Shown here: in pieces, positions 52,405 to 61,918 of the stretch
How the letters are laid out: every line of letters begins with the position of its first letter
Numbering within the stretch: position 1 is the stretch's first letter
Assembly: GCF_001425605.1 (NCBI RefSeq)
Contig: NZ_LMRG01000012.1
Coordinates: forward strand, 295,737 to 359,736
Direction of reading: 5' to 3'
Length of the DNA: 64,000 bases
From: Rhizobium sp. Leaf453
GTDB taxonomy: Bacteria > Pseudomonadota > Alphaproteobacteria > Rhizobiales > Rhizobiaceae
The notes under the pieces: model-generated
What the model saw: the letters and a program-made list of their open reading frames with translations, nothing else
The model's database searches: none
Told to the model about the DNA's origin: nothing
Position numbers and translations under genes: made by a program

Positions 52405-53625
52405 TTATTTCCGCAGGGCCTTCAGCAGATGCTGCGTCGGCTCGCCGTCCGCCGCCATGCCGTTGCGGCTCTGGAAAGCCTGGATCGCGGCCTTCGAACC
52501 GGAGCCGAAATTGCCATCGACCTCGCCATCGTAATAGCCGAGTTCCTTCAGCCGGTTCTGCAGCTCGAACTTCTGCTTGATATCGAGCGAGCCGTCCGGA
52601 CGGCTCCAGGCCTGTTGCATGCCGCCATAACCGGCAATTTCATCGGCCAGAAGACCGACACCGAGCGCATAGGAATCCGACGCATTGTAGCGCTTGATGA
52701 CGAAGAAATTCTTGGTCATCAGGAAGCCCGGGCTACCGGCACCGCCAGGCATCTTCAGCTCGGCCCGCTGGCTGCCATTGCGGAAACCCTTGCCGTTCGG
52801 CCGCGTGAAGCCGAGCGATTCCCACTCGGAAAGCGTCTTCGTCTGGCCGCCATAGTCGCTACCACCGCGCGGCGGCGAGACTTCGAAGCCCCAGGTCTGT
52901 CCCGGTTGCCAGCCGTTCTTCTTCAACAGGTTGGCGGCCGTCGCCAGTGCATCCGGCACCGAGTTCCAGATATCCTTGTGGCCATTCCCATCCGCGTCGA
53001 TCGCATAGAGCAGGTAGCTGCTCGGAATGAACTGGGTGTGGCCCATGGCGCCGGCCCAGGAGCCGTTCAACTCGCGCGGCCCGACATCGCCGTTCTGCAG
53101 GATTTTCAGCGCCGCGATCAGCTGCGTCTTGGCATACTTGGCTCGTTTCGGGTCAGCATAGGCAAGCGTCGCCAGCGCGCGGGGAACATAGTGAAGGCGG
53201 TCATCCTTCTCCAGCACGGCACCGTAATTGGATTCCATCGACCAGATGGCCAGAAGAATGTTCCTGTCGACGCCGAAATGCTTTTCGAGCGCAGCCAGCG
53301 TGCGGCCATGCTTGACCGCCATTTCCTGGCCGATCTTGCGCGTATAGGGGTTCACCCGGCTATCGATATATTCCCAGATCTTGTGCTTGAATTCCGGCTG
53401 ATAGGCGGCCTTCTGCAGCACGTCCGGATCAGGCGTCTTGACGCCGGCAAAGGCCTGTCGATACGTCGCCTTGGTGATCCCGCTCTTGGCGGCAGTGGCA
53501 TAGAAGCTGTTGATCCAGGTGGTAAAACCTTCATCGGCAGAGGCAGGCGCAGCGGCAAACAAGGTTGCGGCTGTCATGAACGCGGCTGCGGCACGGCAAA
53601 GGAGTTTTTTCGAGGTCTTTGTCAT
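52405..53625 (-). CDS. Lytic murein transglycosylase, MltB type
   Basis: A 406-residue periplasmic enzyme that cuts peptidoglycan to 1,6-anhydromuropeptides. A signal peptide of about 30 residues ends at ASA-DE. The SLT_2 domain covers about residues 33-320 with catalytic Glu131 in AIWSMESNYG and the MGHTQFIPSSYL block. A C-terminal peptidoglycan-binding-1 domain (about 343-403, LGYYDGEVDGNFGSGSKAAIQAFQ) follows. The ATG at 53625 lacks a strong Shine-Dalgarno. Confidence 0.92.
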   Translation of the reverse strand: MTKTSKKLLCRAAAAFMTAATLFAAAPASADEGFTTWINSFYATAAKSGITKATYRQAFAGVKTPDPDVLQKAAYQPEFKHKIWEYIDSRVNPYTRKIGQEMAVKHGRTLAALEKHFGVDRNILLAIWSMESNYGAVLEKDDRLHYVPRALATLAYADPKRAKYAKTQLIAALKILQNGDVGPRELNGSWAGAMGHTQFIPSSYLLYAIDADGNGHKDIWNSVPDALATAANLLKKNGWQPGQTWGFEVSPPRGGSDYGGQTKTLSEWESLGFTRPNGKGFRNGSQRAELKMPGGAGSPGFLMTKNFFVIKRYNASDSYALGVGLLADEIAGYGGMQQAWSRPDGSLDIKQKFELQNRLKELGYYDGEVDGNFGSGSKAAIQAFQSRNGMAADGEPTQHLLKALRK

Positions 53626-53926
53626 CAGCTGTCGTTTCCGTTGCTCGGCGCCTCTCCGCAGCCGTGCTGCACTGGAAAAGCGCAAATTTACAGTCTAAGA
53701 GCCAGCCTCATGCATCAACTACATGCATGTGGTCCCATCTTCGAGCCGGTTTGCCTTGAAGGCAACCGCCAGAATCAGGATCCTACGAGAATGAAGTCAA
53801 CAAATTCTTTACCATGAAAGCCTTGCGCCGTCCTCCTTTGCAAAAAAATAGCAATTTCCCATTTATGCCCTATTGATAGCCACTTGTACCGATTTAAATC
53901 ACGCTGTTGTGATCTTGGAGATGTCA
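53626..53926. other. Divergent upstream region of mltB-like gene and galU
   Basis: No ORF or RNA gene is supported in these 301 bases. The only repeat seen is the short CATGCAT/ATGCATG pair near 53711-53732. The right end, next to galU, is AT-rich with an A tract, as expected for a promoter. Confidence 0.4.
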
Positions 53927-54814
53927 ATGACTGACAAGCGTAAAGTTCGTAAGGCCGTATTCCCCGTCGCCGGTCTTGGAACACGATTCCTTCCCGCCAC
54001 CAAGGCTGTTCCCAAGGAAATGTTGACCGTCGTCGACAAGCCGGTGATCCAGTACGTTGTCGATGAGGCACTCGATGCCGGCATCGAACACCTGATCTTC
54101 GTCACCGGCCGCAGCAAGGCTGTCATCGAAGACTATTTCGACATCCAGGTCGAACTGGAACAGACGCTGCGCGAGCGTAACAAGAAGGCTGAACTGACGC
54201 TGCTCGAAAGCATCCTGCCGGTCGCCGGCAGCACCAGCTTTACCCGCCAGCAGTCGCCGCTCGGTCTTGGCCACGCGGTCTGGTGTGCACGCGAACTGGT
54301 GGGCGACGAGCCCTTTGCGGTCCTGCTTCCCGACATGATCATGTCGTCGGAAAAGGGCTGCCTCAAGGGCATGGTCGAACTCTACAACGAGACCGGCGGC
54401 AACGTGCTGGCTGTCGAGGAGTGCGATCCGGATCAGGCGCACAAATACGGCATCGTCGGCAAGGGCGACCCGGTCGGCGGCGGTTTCAAGATCACCAAGA
54501 TGGTCGAAAAGCCGGCCAAGGGCACGGCCCCGTCGAACTTCTTCATAAACGGCCGCTACATCCTGCAGCCGGAAATCTTCTCGATCCTGGAAACCCAGGA
54601 ACGGGGGGCCGGCAACGAGATCCAGTTGACCGATGGCATGCTGAAGCTCGCCCAAGCCCAAGATTTCGCCGGATACCACTTCCGTGGCACGACCTATGAC
54701 TGCGGCATGAAAGAAGGCTTCATCCTGGCAAACGTTGCGTTTGCGCTGGAACGCGCCGATATCCGTCCGGGCGTCGAGGGTGCCCTCAAGGACCTGCTGA
54801 AGAGCCTGAACTAA
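53927..54814 (+). CDS. galU: UTP-glucose-1-phosphate uridylyltransferase
   Basis: A 295-residue nucleotidyltransferase making UDP-glucose from UTP and glucose-1-phosphate (rhizobial ExoN/GalU). [16 protein letters not shown] marks the nucleotide loop, VEKPAKG the uridine site and [11 protein letters not shown] the end. It shares its substrate with pgm and glgC, feeding exopolysaccharide, lipopolysaccharide and cyclic glucan synthesis. The ATG at 53927 follows GGAG by 6 bases; 53921 and 53873 are alternative in-frame ATGs. Confidence 0.95.
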   Translation: MTDKRKVRKAVFPVAGLGTRFLPATKAVPKEMLTVVDKPVIQYVVDEALDAGIEHLIFVTGRSKAVIEDYFDIQVELEQTLRERNKKAELTLLESILPVAGSTSFTRQQSPLGLGHAVWCARELVGDEPFAVLLPDMIMSSEKGCLKGMVELYNETGGNVLAVEECDPDQAHKYGIVGKGDPVGGGFKITKMVEKPAKGTAPSNFFINGRYILQPEIFSILETQERGAGNEIQLTDGMLKLAQAQDFAGYHFRGTTYDCGMKEGFILANVAFALERADIRPGVEGALKDLLKSLN

Positions 54815-54830
54815 GAAAATCGATCGAAGA

Positions 54831-54866
54831 GAAAGGCCCGCTTGCGTACACGCGAGCGGGCCTTTC
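54831..54866. terminator. Bidirectional intrinsic terminator between galU and the barrel gene
   Basis: GAAAGGCCCGCTTGCG and CGCGAGCGGGCCTTTC form a stem of about 15 bp around TACA, with A and T flanks on both sides. It lies between the convergent galU and outer-membrane barrel genes. Confidence 0.88.
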
Positions 54867-54887
54867 TGCGTGTGTATATTGCCTATC

Positions 54888-56348
54888 TCACCGCCGCAGG
54901 GTCAAGCCGACGCCGATGCGGGCGGTGTCCGTCGATGGGCCGAGATCGCGGTTCGTGCGTTCGTAGCTGACATCACCGGTGAGCGCCAACGTACGGTTGA
55001 CGTCCCAGGTAAGACCAGCGCCGGTCATCCAGACCTTTTCATCGCCTGAGAAACTGCCGGACGGATAGTTGCGGAAGGTCAGGCTGTTCGACCACCGCGC
55101 CAGGAGATTTGAACGCAGTTCATGCGTCCCATTGCTGGACAGCGTGTAGGTCAAGGCGCCGCTTTCACCCGGCGTGGTCGAGGGCTCCAGCCCTGTCGAA
55201 ACACCATAGGTGATGTTCGTGCCGCGCTGCGGCGACCAGTTGACGAGGCCATCGATGGTCACGCCGCCGAGTTCATCGAGGCGGCTGTCATCGAAGCGGT
55301 AGGTCTCATAGCCCAGGGCGATCTCACCGCTCAGCTTCTCGCCGAGGTCGGCCTCGATACCGGCCCTCAGGCCATAATTGTCATAGGAGCGCTCGAAGCC
55401 CAGCGTATCCTGCCGCAGGTCGTAGATCGACCGGCCGGCGGAGCCTTCCAGGAAGGGGATCAGCGCGGGTGACAGTTCGTAACCGACGCGCAGGGTCAGC
55501 GCGCCCTCGTTGCGGTCACGATCGTCCCGCGACAGGGTCGTGCCATTGTCGAGATCGACATCGCCATAGGTGTAGCGGTCGAAATCCACCTTCGCCGATC
55601 CGCGCAGGATGCCGAAATCGTGCTCTATCCCGGCGCCCAGCGTGTACTGGTTGACGTCGGATTGCGAGGTCGCATTGGCGATCGCATTCGGATCGTCGGC
55701 GTCTTCGCGCTCGAAATGGTAACCGGCCTTCAGCGTTCCCGTCGTTTCACGGCTGATGTCGAGACGAAGGACAGCTTGCAAGTCAGCTGTCGGTTCGGTC
55801 TCGCCGGAGCCGGACACATTGCGCTGCCATGTGCCTTCGCCGGTGATCGAAAGCTCATGACGCGACCAGTCGGATGTCAGCGTGCCCTTGAGGCCGGTTT
55901 CAAGATAGCTGCGGCTTTCCGTATCGTCGCCAGTCTTGGTCTTTTCGAAATTGAACGTCTGCCCGAGCGTCGGCTTGAGGACAAAACTTCCGAGGCGAAT
56001 GCCGGTAGCGGCATCCTCCGCGATATTGAGCTGCTGCCTCAGGCCATCGACGCTATTCTCGCGCAGGTTGGTCCGCGCCATATCCTCATCGACGGTCGGG
56101 TCGGTGAACAGAGGCTCGCCGGCCTCGGTGCTAATGGAGCCTGTAGTTTCTGCAGACGGCACGACGGCCGGAGCGGCAACAGTTCCCACCGTGGTGGTTG
56201 CCGCGGTCGTGGATGCCGTGTCGTCGGTCGGCGCGAGAAGCGCCTGGGCAAGAGAGGTGTTCGGCGAAAACAGCGCGCAGCCGGCAAGGAGCCATGCCGC
56301 TGTGCGCAAGACGCGGGTCCTTTTCGTGGCTGAATGGAATTGCGTCAT
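54888..56348 (-). CDS. Outer-membrane beta-barrel protein (BBP2-like)
   Basis: A 486-residue protein with a signal peptide of about 35 residues (AWLLAGCALFSPNTSLAQA), a Thr/Ala-rich disordered stretch (about 40-75), then about 400 residues of alternating amphipathic strands with frequent aromatic ends, typical of a beta barrel. It resembles the BBP2_2 outer-membrane group of alphaproteobacteria. It ends in LTLRR and not in an aromatic residue. Function, such as pore or adhesin, is unknown. It precedes no obvious partner. Confidence 0.78.
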   Translation of the reverse strand: MTQFHSATKRTRVLRTAAWLLAGCALFSPNTSLAQALLAPTDDTASTTAATTTVGTVAAPAVVPSAETTGSISTEAGEPLFTDPTVDEDMARTNLRENSVDGLRQQLNIAEDAATGIRLGSFVLKPTLGQTFNFEKTKTGDDTESRSYLETGLKGTLTSDWSRHELSITGEGTWQRNVSGSGETEPTADLQAVLRLDISRETTGTLKAGYHFEREDADDPNAIANATSQSDVNQYTLGAGIEHDFGILRGSAKVDFDRYTYGDVDLDNGTTLSRDDRDRNEGALTLRVGYELSPALIPFLEGSAGRSIYDLRQDTLGFERSYDNYGLRAGIEADLGEKLSGEIALGYETYRFDDSRLDELGGVTIDGLVNWSPQRGTNITYGVSTGLEPSTTPGESGALTYTLSSNGTHELRSNLLARWSNSLTFRNYPSGSFSGDEKVWMTGAGLTWDVNRTLALTGDVSYERTNRDLGPSTDTARIGVGLTLRR

Positions 56349-56451
56349 ATGCCGAATGCCCGGGAATCCGTTTACGAGTGTTGAGCAACCGTAAACGGAT
56401 GTGGTTAACCATTCGTTTCCGAAATGGTTTTCGGCTTCAATTTCAGCGATT

Positions 56452-56910
56452 TCAGGCGCTTTCGACCGTCAGGCGGCCGCCATTGGCGCCGATCACCTTC
56501 ACGCGGGTGCCCGCAGGGAGATCCGGCCCTTCCACCGACCAGGTCGTGTCGCCCAGCCGGATGCGGCCCCTGCCTTCGGCAATCGGTTGTGTCAACACGG
56601 CTGTGCGACCGATCAGGCTCGCACCGCGCTGGTTGAGAAGCGGTTCATCCGAGACATTGCCGGAACGGGCCAGCAACCGACGCCCGGCGAACACGGCGGC
56701 GATGGAGAGCGCAGCGAAGAACACCAGTTGCAGCTGCCAGACCCAAAAGCCGGCCTCCCATAAAAGCAGCGAAACGACGCCGGTCAGAATAGCGGCGATG
56801 CCGATCCAGACGAGAAAGACGCCGGGGGCGACGACTTCCGCCGCCAAGAGCACGAGGCCCAGAACCCACCAGCTCCAGGGGCCGAGTTCGAGAATGATGC
56901 GCTCGATCAT
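56452..56910 (-). CDS. NfeD-family membrane protein
   Basis: A 152-residue protein with two or three N-terminal transmembrane helices (about 10-75) and a C-terminal OB-fold domain (about 90-150, including GRIRLGDTTWSVEGPDLPAGTRVKVI). It is the short NfeD type that lacks the serine protease domain. NfeD proteins pair with SPFH/stomatin-like proteins in membrane microdomains. Its ATG is 3 bases after the SPFH gene stop, which makes a tight operon. Confidence 0.9.
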   Translation of the reverse strand: MIERIILELGPWSWWVLGLVLLAAEVVAPGVFLVWIGIAAILTGVVSLLLWEAGFWVWQLQLVFFAALSIAAVFAGRRLLARSGNVSDEPLLNQRGASLIGRTAVLTQPIAEGRGRIRLGDTTWSVEGPDLPAGTRVKVIGANGGRLTVESA

Positions 56911-56913
56911 CGA

Positions 56914-57921
56914 TCAGCCATCCTGCCTGCCGGTATCGAAGGGATTGCGGGTCGGCACGGTGCGCGGTGTCGTCTGCCGGACCGGCGAGGGCGAATTGCC
57001 GCCATCGCCGAACACTTCCCGCGCGATCGCACCGATGCCGCCGAGCGAGCCGATCAGCGACGAGGCTTCCATCGGCATCAGCACGATCTTCGAGTTGGAT
57101 GCGGTGCCGATCGACGCCATCGCCTCGGTATATTTCTGAGCGACGAAGTAGTTGATGGCCTGCACGTCACCGGCGGCAATGGCTTCCGAGACCATCCGCG
57201 TCGCCTTGGCTTCGGCCTCGGCGAGGCGTTCGCGGGCTTCGGCATCGCGGAACGCGGCCTCGCGCTGGCCTTCCGCCTGCAGGATGGCCGATTGCTTGGC
57301 GCCTTCCGCCCGCAGGATCTGCGCGTTGCGGGCGCCCTCGGCTTCCAGGACCTGCGCGCGCTTCTCGCGCTCCGCCTTCATCTGCCGCGCCATCGCATCG
57401 ACAAGGTCTTTCGGCGGCTGAATATCCTTGATCTCGACGCGGGTGACCTTGATGCCCCAGGGACCGACAGCTTCATCGACGACGTGCAGCAGCTTGTCGT
57501 TGATGGCTTCGCGGTTGGACAGAAGCTCATCGAGGTCCATCGAGCCCATGACGGATCGGATATTGGTCATGGTGAGATTGAGGATGGCGCTCTCGAGATT
57601 GGACACCTGATAGGCGGCCTCGGCGGCATTCAGCACCTGATAGAAGGCGACAGCGTCGGCAGCGCAGCTGGCATTGTCCTTGGTGATGACTTCCTGCGTC
57701 GGGACGTCCAGAACCTGCTCCATCACATTCATCTTCGCGCCGATCCGGTCGATAAAGGGAATGATGAGGTTGAGGCCCGGTTCCAGCGTCCGGGTGTAAC
57801 GACCAAAACGTTCTACCGTATAGCGAAACCCCTGAGGCACCGTCTTGATGCCTGCAAAGAGCACAAGGACAACAAGCACCACAAAGGCAATGACGACGAT
57901 ATCCAGTCCGGCCAAGGGCAT
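56914..57921 (-). CDS. SPFH/band 7 (stomatin, QmcA-like) membrane protein
   Basis: A 335-residue protein with one N-terminal transmembrane helix (about 5-25), an SPFH domain (about 28-190, [24 protein letters not shown] and [21 protein letters not shown]) and a coiled-coil rich in Ala and Glu (about 190-250). Such proteins form large ring-like oligomers that scaffold membrane domains or control FtsH-type proteases. The ATG at 57921 follows AGGAA; the frame extends to 57969 but without conserved sequence. Paired with NfeD downstream. Confidence 0.92.
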   Translation of the reverse strand: MPLAGLDIVVIAFVVLVVLVLFAGIKTVPQGFRYTVERFGRYTRTLEPGLNLIIPFIDRIGAKMNVMEQVLDVPTQEVITKDNASCAADAVAFYQVLNAAEAAYQVSNLESAILNLTMTNIRSVMGSMDLDELLSNREAINDKLLHVVDEAVGPWGIKVTRVEIKDIQPPKDLVDAMARQMKAEREKRAQVLEAEGARNAQILRAEGAKQSAILQAEGQREAAFRDAEARERLAEAEAKATRMVSEAIAAGDVQAINYFVAQKYTEAMASIGTASNSKIVLMPMEASSLIGSLGGIGAIAREVFGDGGNSPSPVRQTTPRTVPTRNPFDTGRQDG

Positions 57922-58100
57922 AGGGTTCCTCCCGCTTGGTGCGTAGCGTTCAACACCACTCCAGGACAAGACGTGGCAGTTACCCGTTTTATTTGCAAGA
58001 GCCGCAGTTTGAAGCGACAGCTTCTCAGTCGGTCAAAGTCCGAATATGGACAAGAAAACTAACGTGTGTTTTAATTTCAACCTCAATCATGAGGTGAATT

Positions 58101-58550
58101 ATGGGTGATCTGCGCGATGAGTTGAAAGCAGAATATACTCTTCTCCAAGGTCATCTGGAGAGTTTTGACGCGAAAGCGCTGACGATCAAATCCTGGGCGA
58201 CGCCACTCTTGGCTGGAGGCGTCGGCTTTGGCGTCAAGGAAGAATCGCTCGATTTCATCGCCATGGTTGCCGTTGCCGCATTCAGCTTGTGGCTGCTGGA
58301 AGCCTTCTGGAAAAGTTTTCAGGATTGTTATGTCGCGCGCATCAATTTGATCGAGGCATGGTTTGTCGATCCGCAGTCTGAGCCCCTGGTACCGTTTCAG
58401 ATTTACTCGGCATGGCGCCAAGCGTGGCAGCAGAAGATGAAATACCCGCGGTCGATCGCCAAACGGTTCGTTCAACCCTTTATCGTTCTGCCTTACCTGC
58501 CGATCCTGATCGCCTGTATTTATTTTTTGCTGACTGTCACACCGAAATAA
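58101..58550 (+). CDS. Hypothetical membrane protein
   Basis: A 149-residue protein not recognised. An N-terminal amphipathic helix (DELKAEYTLLQGHLESFDAKALTIKSW) leads to two hydrophobic segments (about 36-70), a central cytoplasmic segment (FQDCYVARINLIEAWF ... RQAWQQKMKY) and a C-terminal hydrophobic segment (about 127-146). Pattern is three or four membrane helices with the N-terminus inside. GAGGTG precedes the ATG at 58101 by about 5 bases. It converges on hemH. Confidence 0.7.
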   Translation: MGDLRDELKAEYTLLQGHLESFDAKALTIKSWATPLLAGGVGFGVKEESLDFIAMVAVAAFSLWLLEAFWKSFQDCYVARINLIEAWFVDPQSEPLVPFQIYSAWRQAWQQKMKYPRSIAKRFVQPFIVLPYLPILIACIYFLLTVTPK

Positions 58551-58561
58551 ACGTCTTCAAA

Positions 58562-59599
58562 TCAGCGATCCACCCAGCCCGCCAGCTCCCGCCGCACCAC
58601 ATGCTCCAGCACCTGCATCCCGTCGGCGCCGTCGTTCAAGCAAGGGATATGCGTGAATTTCTCGCCACCGGCATGGTGGAAAATCTCCCCGGCTGCGACG
58701 GCGATTTCCTCGAGCGTTTCCAGGCAATCCGAGACGAAGCCGGGATTGATCACCGCAACGCGCTTGACGCCGTCCTTGCCGAGCTTTTCGACGGTCTTGT
58801 CGGTATAGGGCTGTAGCCATTCCTCCGGGCCGAAGCGAGACTGGAAGGTGACCTGCAGCCTATCCTTCGACCAGCCGAGCTTTTCGCGCAGCAGGCGTGC
58901 GGTCTTCTGACACTGGCAGTAATAGGGGTCGCCCTTGTCGAAATAGGATTTCGGGATGCCATGGAACGAGGTCAGCACGACCTCCGGCTCCCAGTCGAGC
59001 GTCGCGAGATGGCTGGTGATCGAATTGGCCAGCGCGTCGATATAGACCGGGTCATCATGATAGGGCGGAACGGTGCGCAAGGCCGGCTGCCACCGCATTT
59101 TCAGAAGCGCCTTGAACGCCTCGTCGTTGACGGTCGCCGTGGTCGCCGCTGCATATTGCGGATAGAGCGGGAACAGCAGGATCTTCTCGCAGCCATCCTT
59201 CTGTAGTTCCTCGATCTTCGAGCGGATCGACGGCTGGCCGTAGCGCATGGCCCAATCGACCCGCACATTCGGCAGATCGGCAAAGGATTTCGCCATCGTC
59301 TCTGCCTGATTGCGGGTGTAGGTGCGCAGATAACTTTCGTTCAGATCGTTGTTCCAGATCGTCTTGTAGGCCTCGCCCACCTTGGCGGGACGGCGGTTCA
59401 GCACGATACCGAAAAGGATCGGATACCAGAACCAGGGCGACCATTCGATCACCCGCCGGTCCATCAGGAATTCCTTCAGATAACGCCGCATCGAAACCTT
59501 GTCGGTTCCATCCGGCGTGCCGAGATTGACCAGCAGCACGCCGACCTTACCGAATTTCACGGGCGGGTGGTTCGGAGTGGTCGCGTCGGTCGTCATCAT
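58562..59599 (-). CDS. hemH: Ferrochelatase
   Basis: A 345-residue enzyme inserting ferrous iron into protoporphyrin IX, the last step of haem synthesis. VLLVNLGTPDG (about residue 22), VLTSFHGIPKSYFDKGDPY with the metal-binding His, CQCQKTARLL and the NPGFVSDCLETLEEI block with the second His/Glu region are conserved. The ATG at 59599 follows AGGATG; a second ATG lies immediately after. It is followed by no co-directional gene nearby. Confidence 0.95.
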   Translation of the reverse strand: MMTTDATTPNHPPVKFGKVGVLLVNLGTPDGTDKVSMRRYLKEFLMDRRVIEWSPWFWYPILFGIVLNRRPAKVGEAYKTIWNNDLNESYLRTYTRNQAETMAKSFADLPNVRVDWAMRYGQPSIRSKIEELQKDGCEKILLFPLYPQYAAATTATVNDEAFKALLKMRWQPALRTVPPYHDDPVYIDALANSITSHLATLDWEPEVVLTSFHGIPKSYFDKGDPYYCQCQKTARLLREKLGWSKDRLQVTFQSRFGPEEWLQPYTDKTVEKLGKDGVKRVAVINPGFVSDCLETLEEIAVAAGEIFHHAGGEKFTHIPCLNDGADGMQVLEHVVRRELAGWVDR

Positions 59600-59670
59600 T
59601 CAAATCATCCTGCGGCTGGGGGCACGCCCGTTATACGGCGGGGCGATCCCACGGTTCATGCGTACATAAA

Positions 59671-59704
59671 AAGAAAAACCGGCCCGGGAAACCCCGGACC
59701 GGCC
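59671..59704 (-). terminator. Intrinsic terminator of the 5'-nucleotidase gene
   Basis: On the minus strand CCGG(T)CCGGGG and CCCGGGCCGG pair into a GC-rich stem followed by TTTTTCTTTTT. It lies 22 bases after the stop at 59727. Confidence 0.85.
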
Positions 59705-59726
59705 GATTGACTCGGGACATATTGTC

Positions 59727-61688
59727 TTACTTGGCTGGAATCGTCAGTTCAGCGCCGATCGTCAGCTTTTCCGGCACCGGATTGCCGTTGGCCTCGGCGA
59801 TCTTCTTCCAGAGTTCGGCATTACCATAGACCGCCTTGGCAAGGTCCCAGAGCGTATCGCCGCGCACGATGACATGCTTGGTTTCGGCGGCCGCCGGCGT
59901 TGTTGTTGCAGGCGTCTCAGCCGCCGGCTTGGTTTCCGGATTGGCTGTTTCCGTGGTGCTGGTCGTCGTCGTGGTTGCCGGTTCGGCCGGCTTGGCATCC
60001 GGCGTCACGGTCTTTGCAGCCGTATCGGTATTGGCGGCCGGATCGGTGCTCGTCTGCGTCGATGGTTCGGCCGGCGTGGCAGCCGCGATTTCGGTGATGC
60101 GGCCATCGGTTTTCGGCGTGTAGGGATTGTTGGCCGCCAGATAGTCGGCCAGAACCGTCTCGAGGCCCGGACCGTAGTCATAGGCATTGATGGCGTTGGT
60201 CTTGAAGACGCTGTAGCCGTCACCGCCGTTGCGCATGAAATTGTTGGAAACGAGCGTATAGGTCTTGGCTGCGTCCAGCGGCGCATAGGCCTCGCCTTCC
60301 TTCACCTCGACGACCGACACGCGGCTTCCGACCGGCTTCGACTTGTCGAACGAAAACTTCATGCCGGCAACCTGCGGGAAACGGCCGCCGCCTTCCTCGA
60401 TCTGGCTCAGGCCGTTTTCAAGAGCGACCAGAATGTCCGACCCCTTCAACTGGAACGTCGCGACGGTGTTCTGGAACGGCAGGACTGTCACGGCTTCGCC
60501 CATCGAAACATCGCCGGCATCGATCGAGGCACGCAGGCCGCCGCCATTGGTGATAGCGATCGTCACACCCTGATCCTTGACCCTGTCGAGCATGGCGTCG
60601 GCGACGAGATCGCCCATCTCGCATTCCTTGGCCCTGCAGGATTCGCGCGTTCCATCGATCGGTTTTTCGGTCTTGCCGATGACCTTGGCCTTCAGTTCCT
60701 CGATCGGCTTGGCCAGTTCCTTGATGCGGGCCAGAACGGCCTCATCCGGCTTGAATTTGGAATCGATCAGGATCGGATCGCCTTTGGCCGCCTTCACGAC
60801 GCCATTGTCATCGAAAGTGACGACGAGATCGCCGAGATACTTGCTGTAGGAGCCCGCCTGCACGACGGGAACCTTGTAGCCGCCGGGATTGTCCACCATG
60901 GTCGGGTAAGGGCCTTCGGCCTTCTCGTCCGTATTGGACAACAGGCTGTGCGAATGACCGCCGACGACGACGTCCACATCCGGTATTTTCGCGATCACGG
61001 CCAGATCGCGCGGATAGCCGACATGGGTCAGCGCGATGATCTTGTTGATGCCCTGTGCCTTCAATTCCTGCACGGCCGTCGTGATCGTATCGACATCCAG
61101 CCCGATCAGCACCTCGTCGCCCGGCGCCGAGATTTCGGCTGTGTCATTGGTGACGGCGCCGACCACGCCGATCTTCTGGCCGCCGACATCGAGCACGATG
61201 GACGGCTTGATGCGATCCTTCAGCTTCGACTTGAACCCGGGCAGGACATTGGAACTGATGACGGGGAATGTCACCTTGTCGAGGAAGGTCTTCAGCCCAT
61301 CCTCGCCCTCGTCGAACTCATGATTGCCAACGGTCATGGCATCGAATTTCATCAGGTTGAGGAATTCCGCTTCCGCAGCCCCGTTGTAGGTGGTGAAAAA
61401 CAGCGAGCCTTGGAAATTGTCGCCGGCATTCAGCAGGAGTGTGTTCTTGCCGGTCAATTCCTGGCGCTTCTGATCGATTGCCACCTTGAGGCGCGCGACG
61501 CCGCCGAAGCATTCGTTCTTGCCTTCTTCCTCGGCCGAGCAGGTGGAATCGTACTTGTTGATGGATTCGATGCGCGAATGCAGGTCGTTGATGTGCAGGA
61601 TGTTCAGTTCATAATCGGCGAAGGCCGCGCCCGACGAAAGTGCAAGGATCGAGGCTGTTATCAGCCCGGTTCGCAGATGTCTGATCAT
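59727..61688 (-). CDS. Secreted bifunctional metallophosphatase/5'-nucleotidase with LysM tail
   Basis: A 653-residue exported enzyme. A signal peptide (about 24 residues) ends at AAFA-DY. A metallophosphoesterase domain (about 26-270) has ILHINDLHSR, NAGDNFQGS, GNHEFDEG, and GGHSHS. A 5_nucleotid_C domain (about 330-510) follows, with NGGGLRASIDAGD and NNFMRNGGDGYSVF. A Thr/Pro/Ala-rich linker (about 545-600) leads to a LysM domain (about 605-650, VRGDTLWDLAKAVYGNAELWKK) that binds peptidoglycan. It would release phosphate and nucleosides from extracellular nucleotides; the LysM should fix it to the wall. CAGGAGA precedes the ATG. Confidence 0.92.
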   Translation of the reverse strand: MIRHLRTGLITASILALSSGAAFADYELNILHINDLHSRIESINKYDSTCSAEEEGKNECFGGVARLKVAIDQKRQELTGKNTLLLNAGDNFQGSLFFTTYNGAAEAEFLNLMKFDAMTVGNHEFDEGEDGLKTFLDKVTFPVISSNVLPGFKSKLKDRIKPSIVLDVGGQKIGVVGAVTNDTAEISAPGDEVLIGLDVDTITTAVQELKAQGINKIIALTHVGYPRDLAVIAKIPDVDVVVGGHSHSLLSNTDEKAEGPYPTMVDNPGGYKVPVVQAGSYSKYLGDLVVTFDDNGVVKAAKGDPILIDSKFKPDEAVLARIKELAKPIEELKAKVIGKTEKPIDGTRESCRAKECEMGDLVADAMLDRVKDQGVTIAITNGGGLRASIDAGDVSMGEAVTVLPFQNTVATFQLKGSDILVALENGLSQIEEGGGRFPQVAGMKFSFDKSKPVGSRVSVVEVKEGEAYAPLDAAKTYTLVSNNFMRNGGDGYSVFKTNAINAYDYGPGLETVLADYLAANNPYTPKTDGRITEIAAATPAEPSTQTSTDPAANTDTAAKTVTPDAKPAEPATTTTTSTTETANPETKPAAETPATTTPAAAETKHVIVRGDTLWDLAKAVYGNAELWKKIAEANGNPVPEKLTIGAELTIPAK

Positions 61689-61870
61689 GGATGTCTCCTG
61701 TTTTTGGCGGGTGTAGTCAGGCCGTTGAAGGCGTGCGCTTTCGTTACGCTCAAACTATGACGACGAGTGCGTGCCTGCCGATGGTTTCACCTGCGGACGC
61801 CAACATCAAGCAGTAAATCGATCTATGGCCCGCTCCACGCTCGGCAAGGTTAAGATCGCCGCGATCCAAC

Positions 61871-61898
61871 AAAAAAGCCTCCGCGAACGGAGGCTTTT
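61871..61898 (-). terminator. Terminator of the Omp10-like gene
   Basis: AAAAGCCTCCG (61873-61883) and CGGAGGCTTTT (61888-61898) form an 11-bp stem with a CGAA tetraloop, flanked by A/T runs on both sides. It lies 20 bases after the stop at 61919. Confidence 0.88.
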
Positions 61899-61918
61899 GA
61901 CGGTCGATCCCGAAGGGC

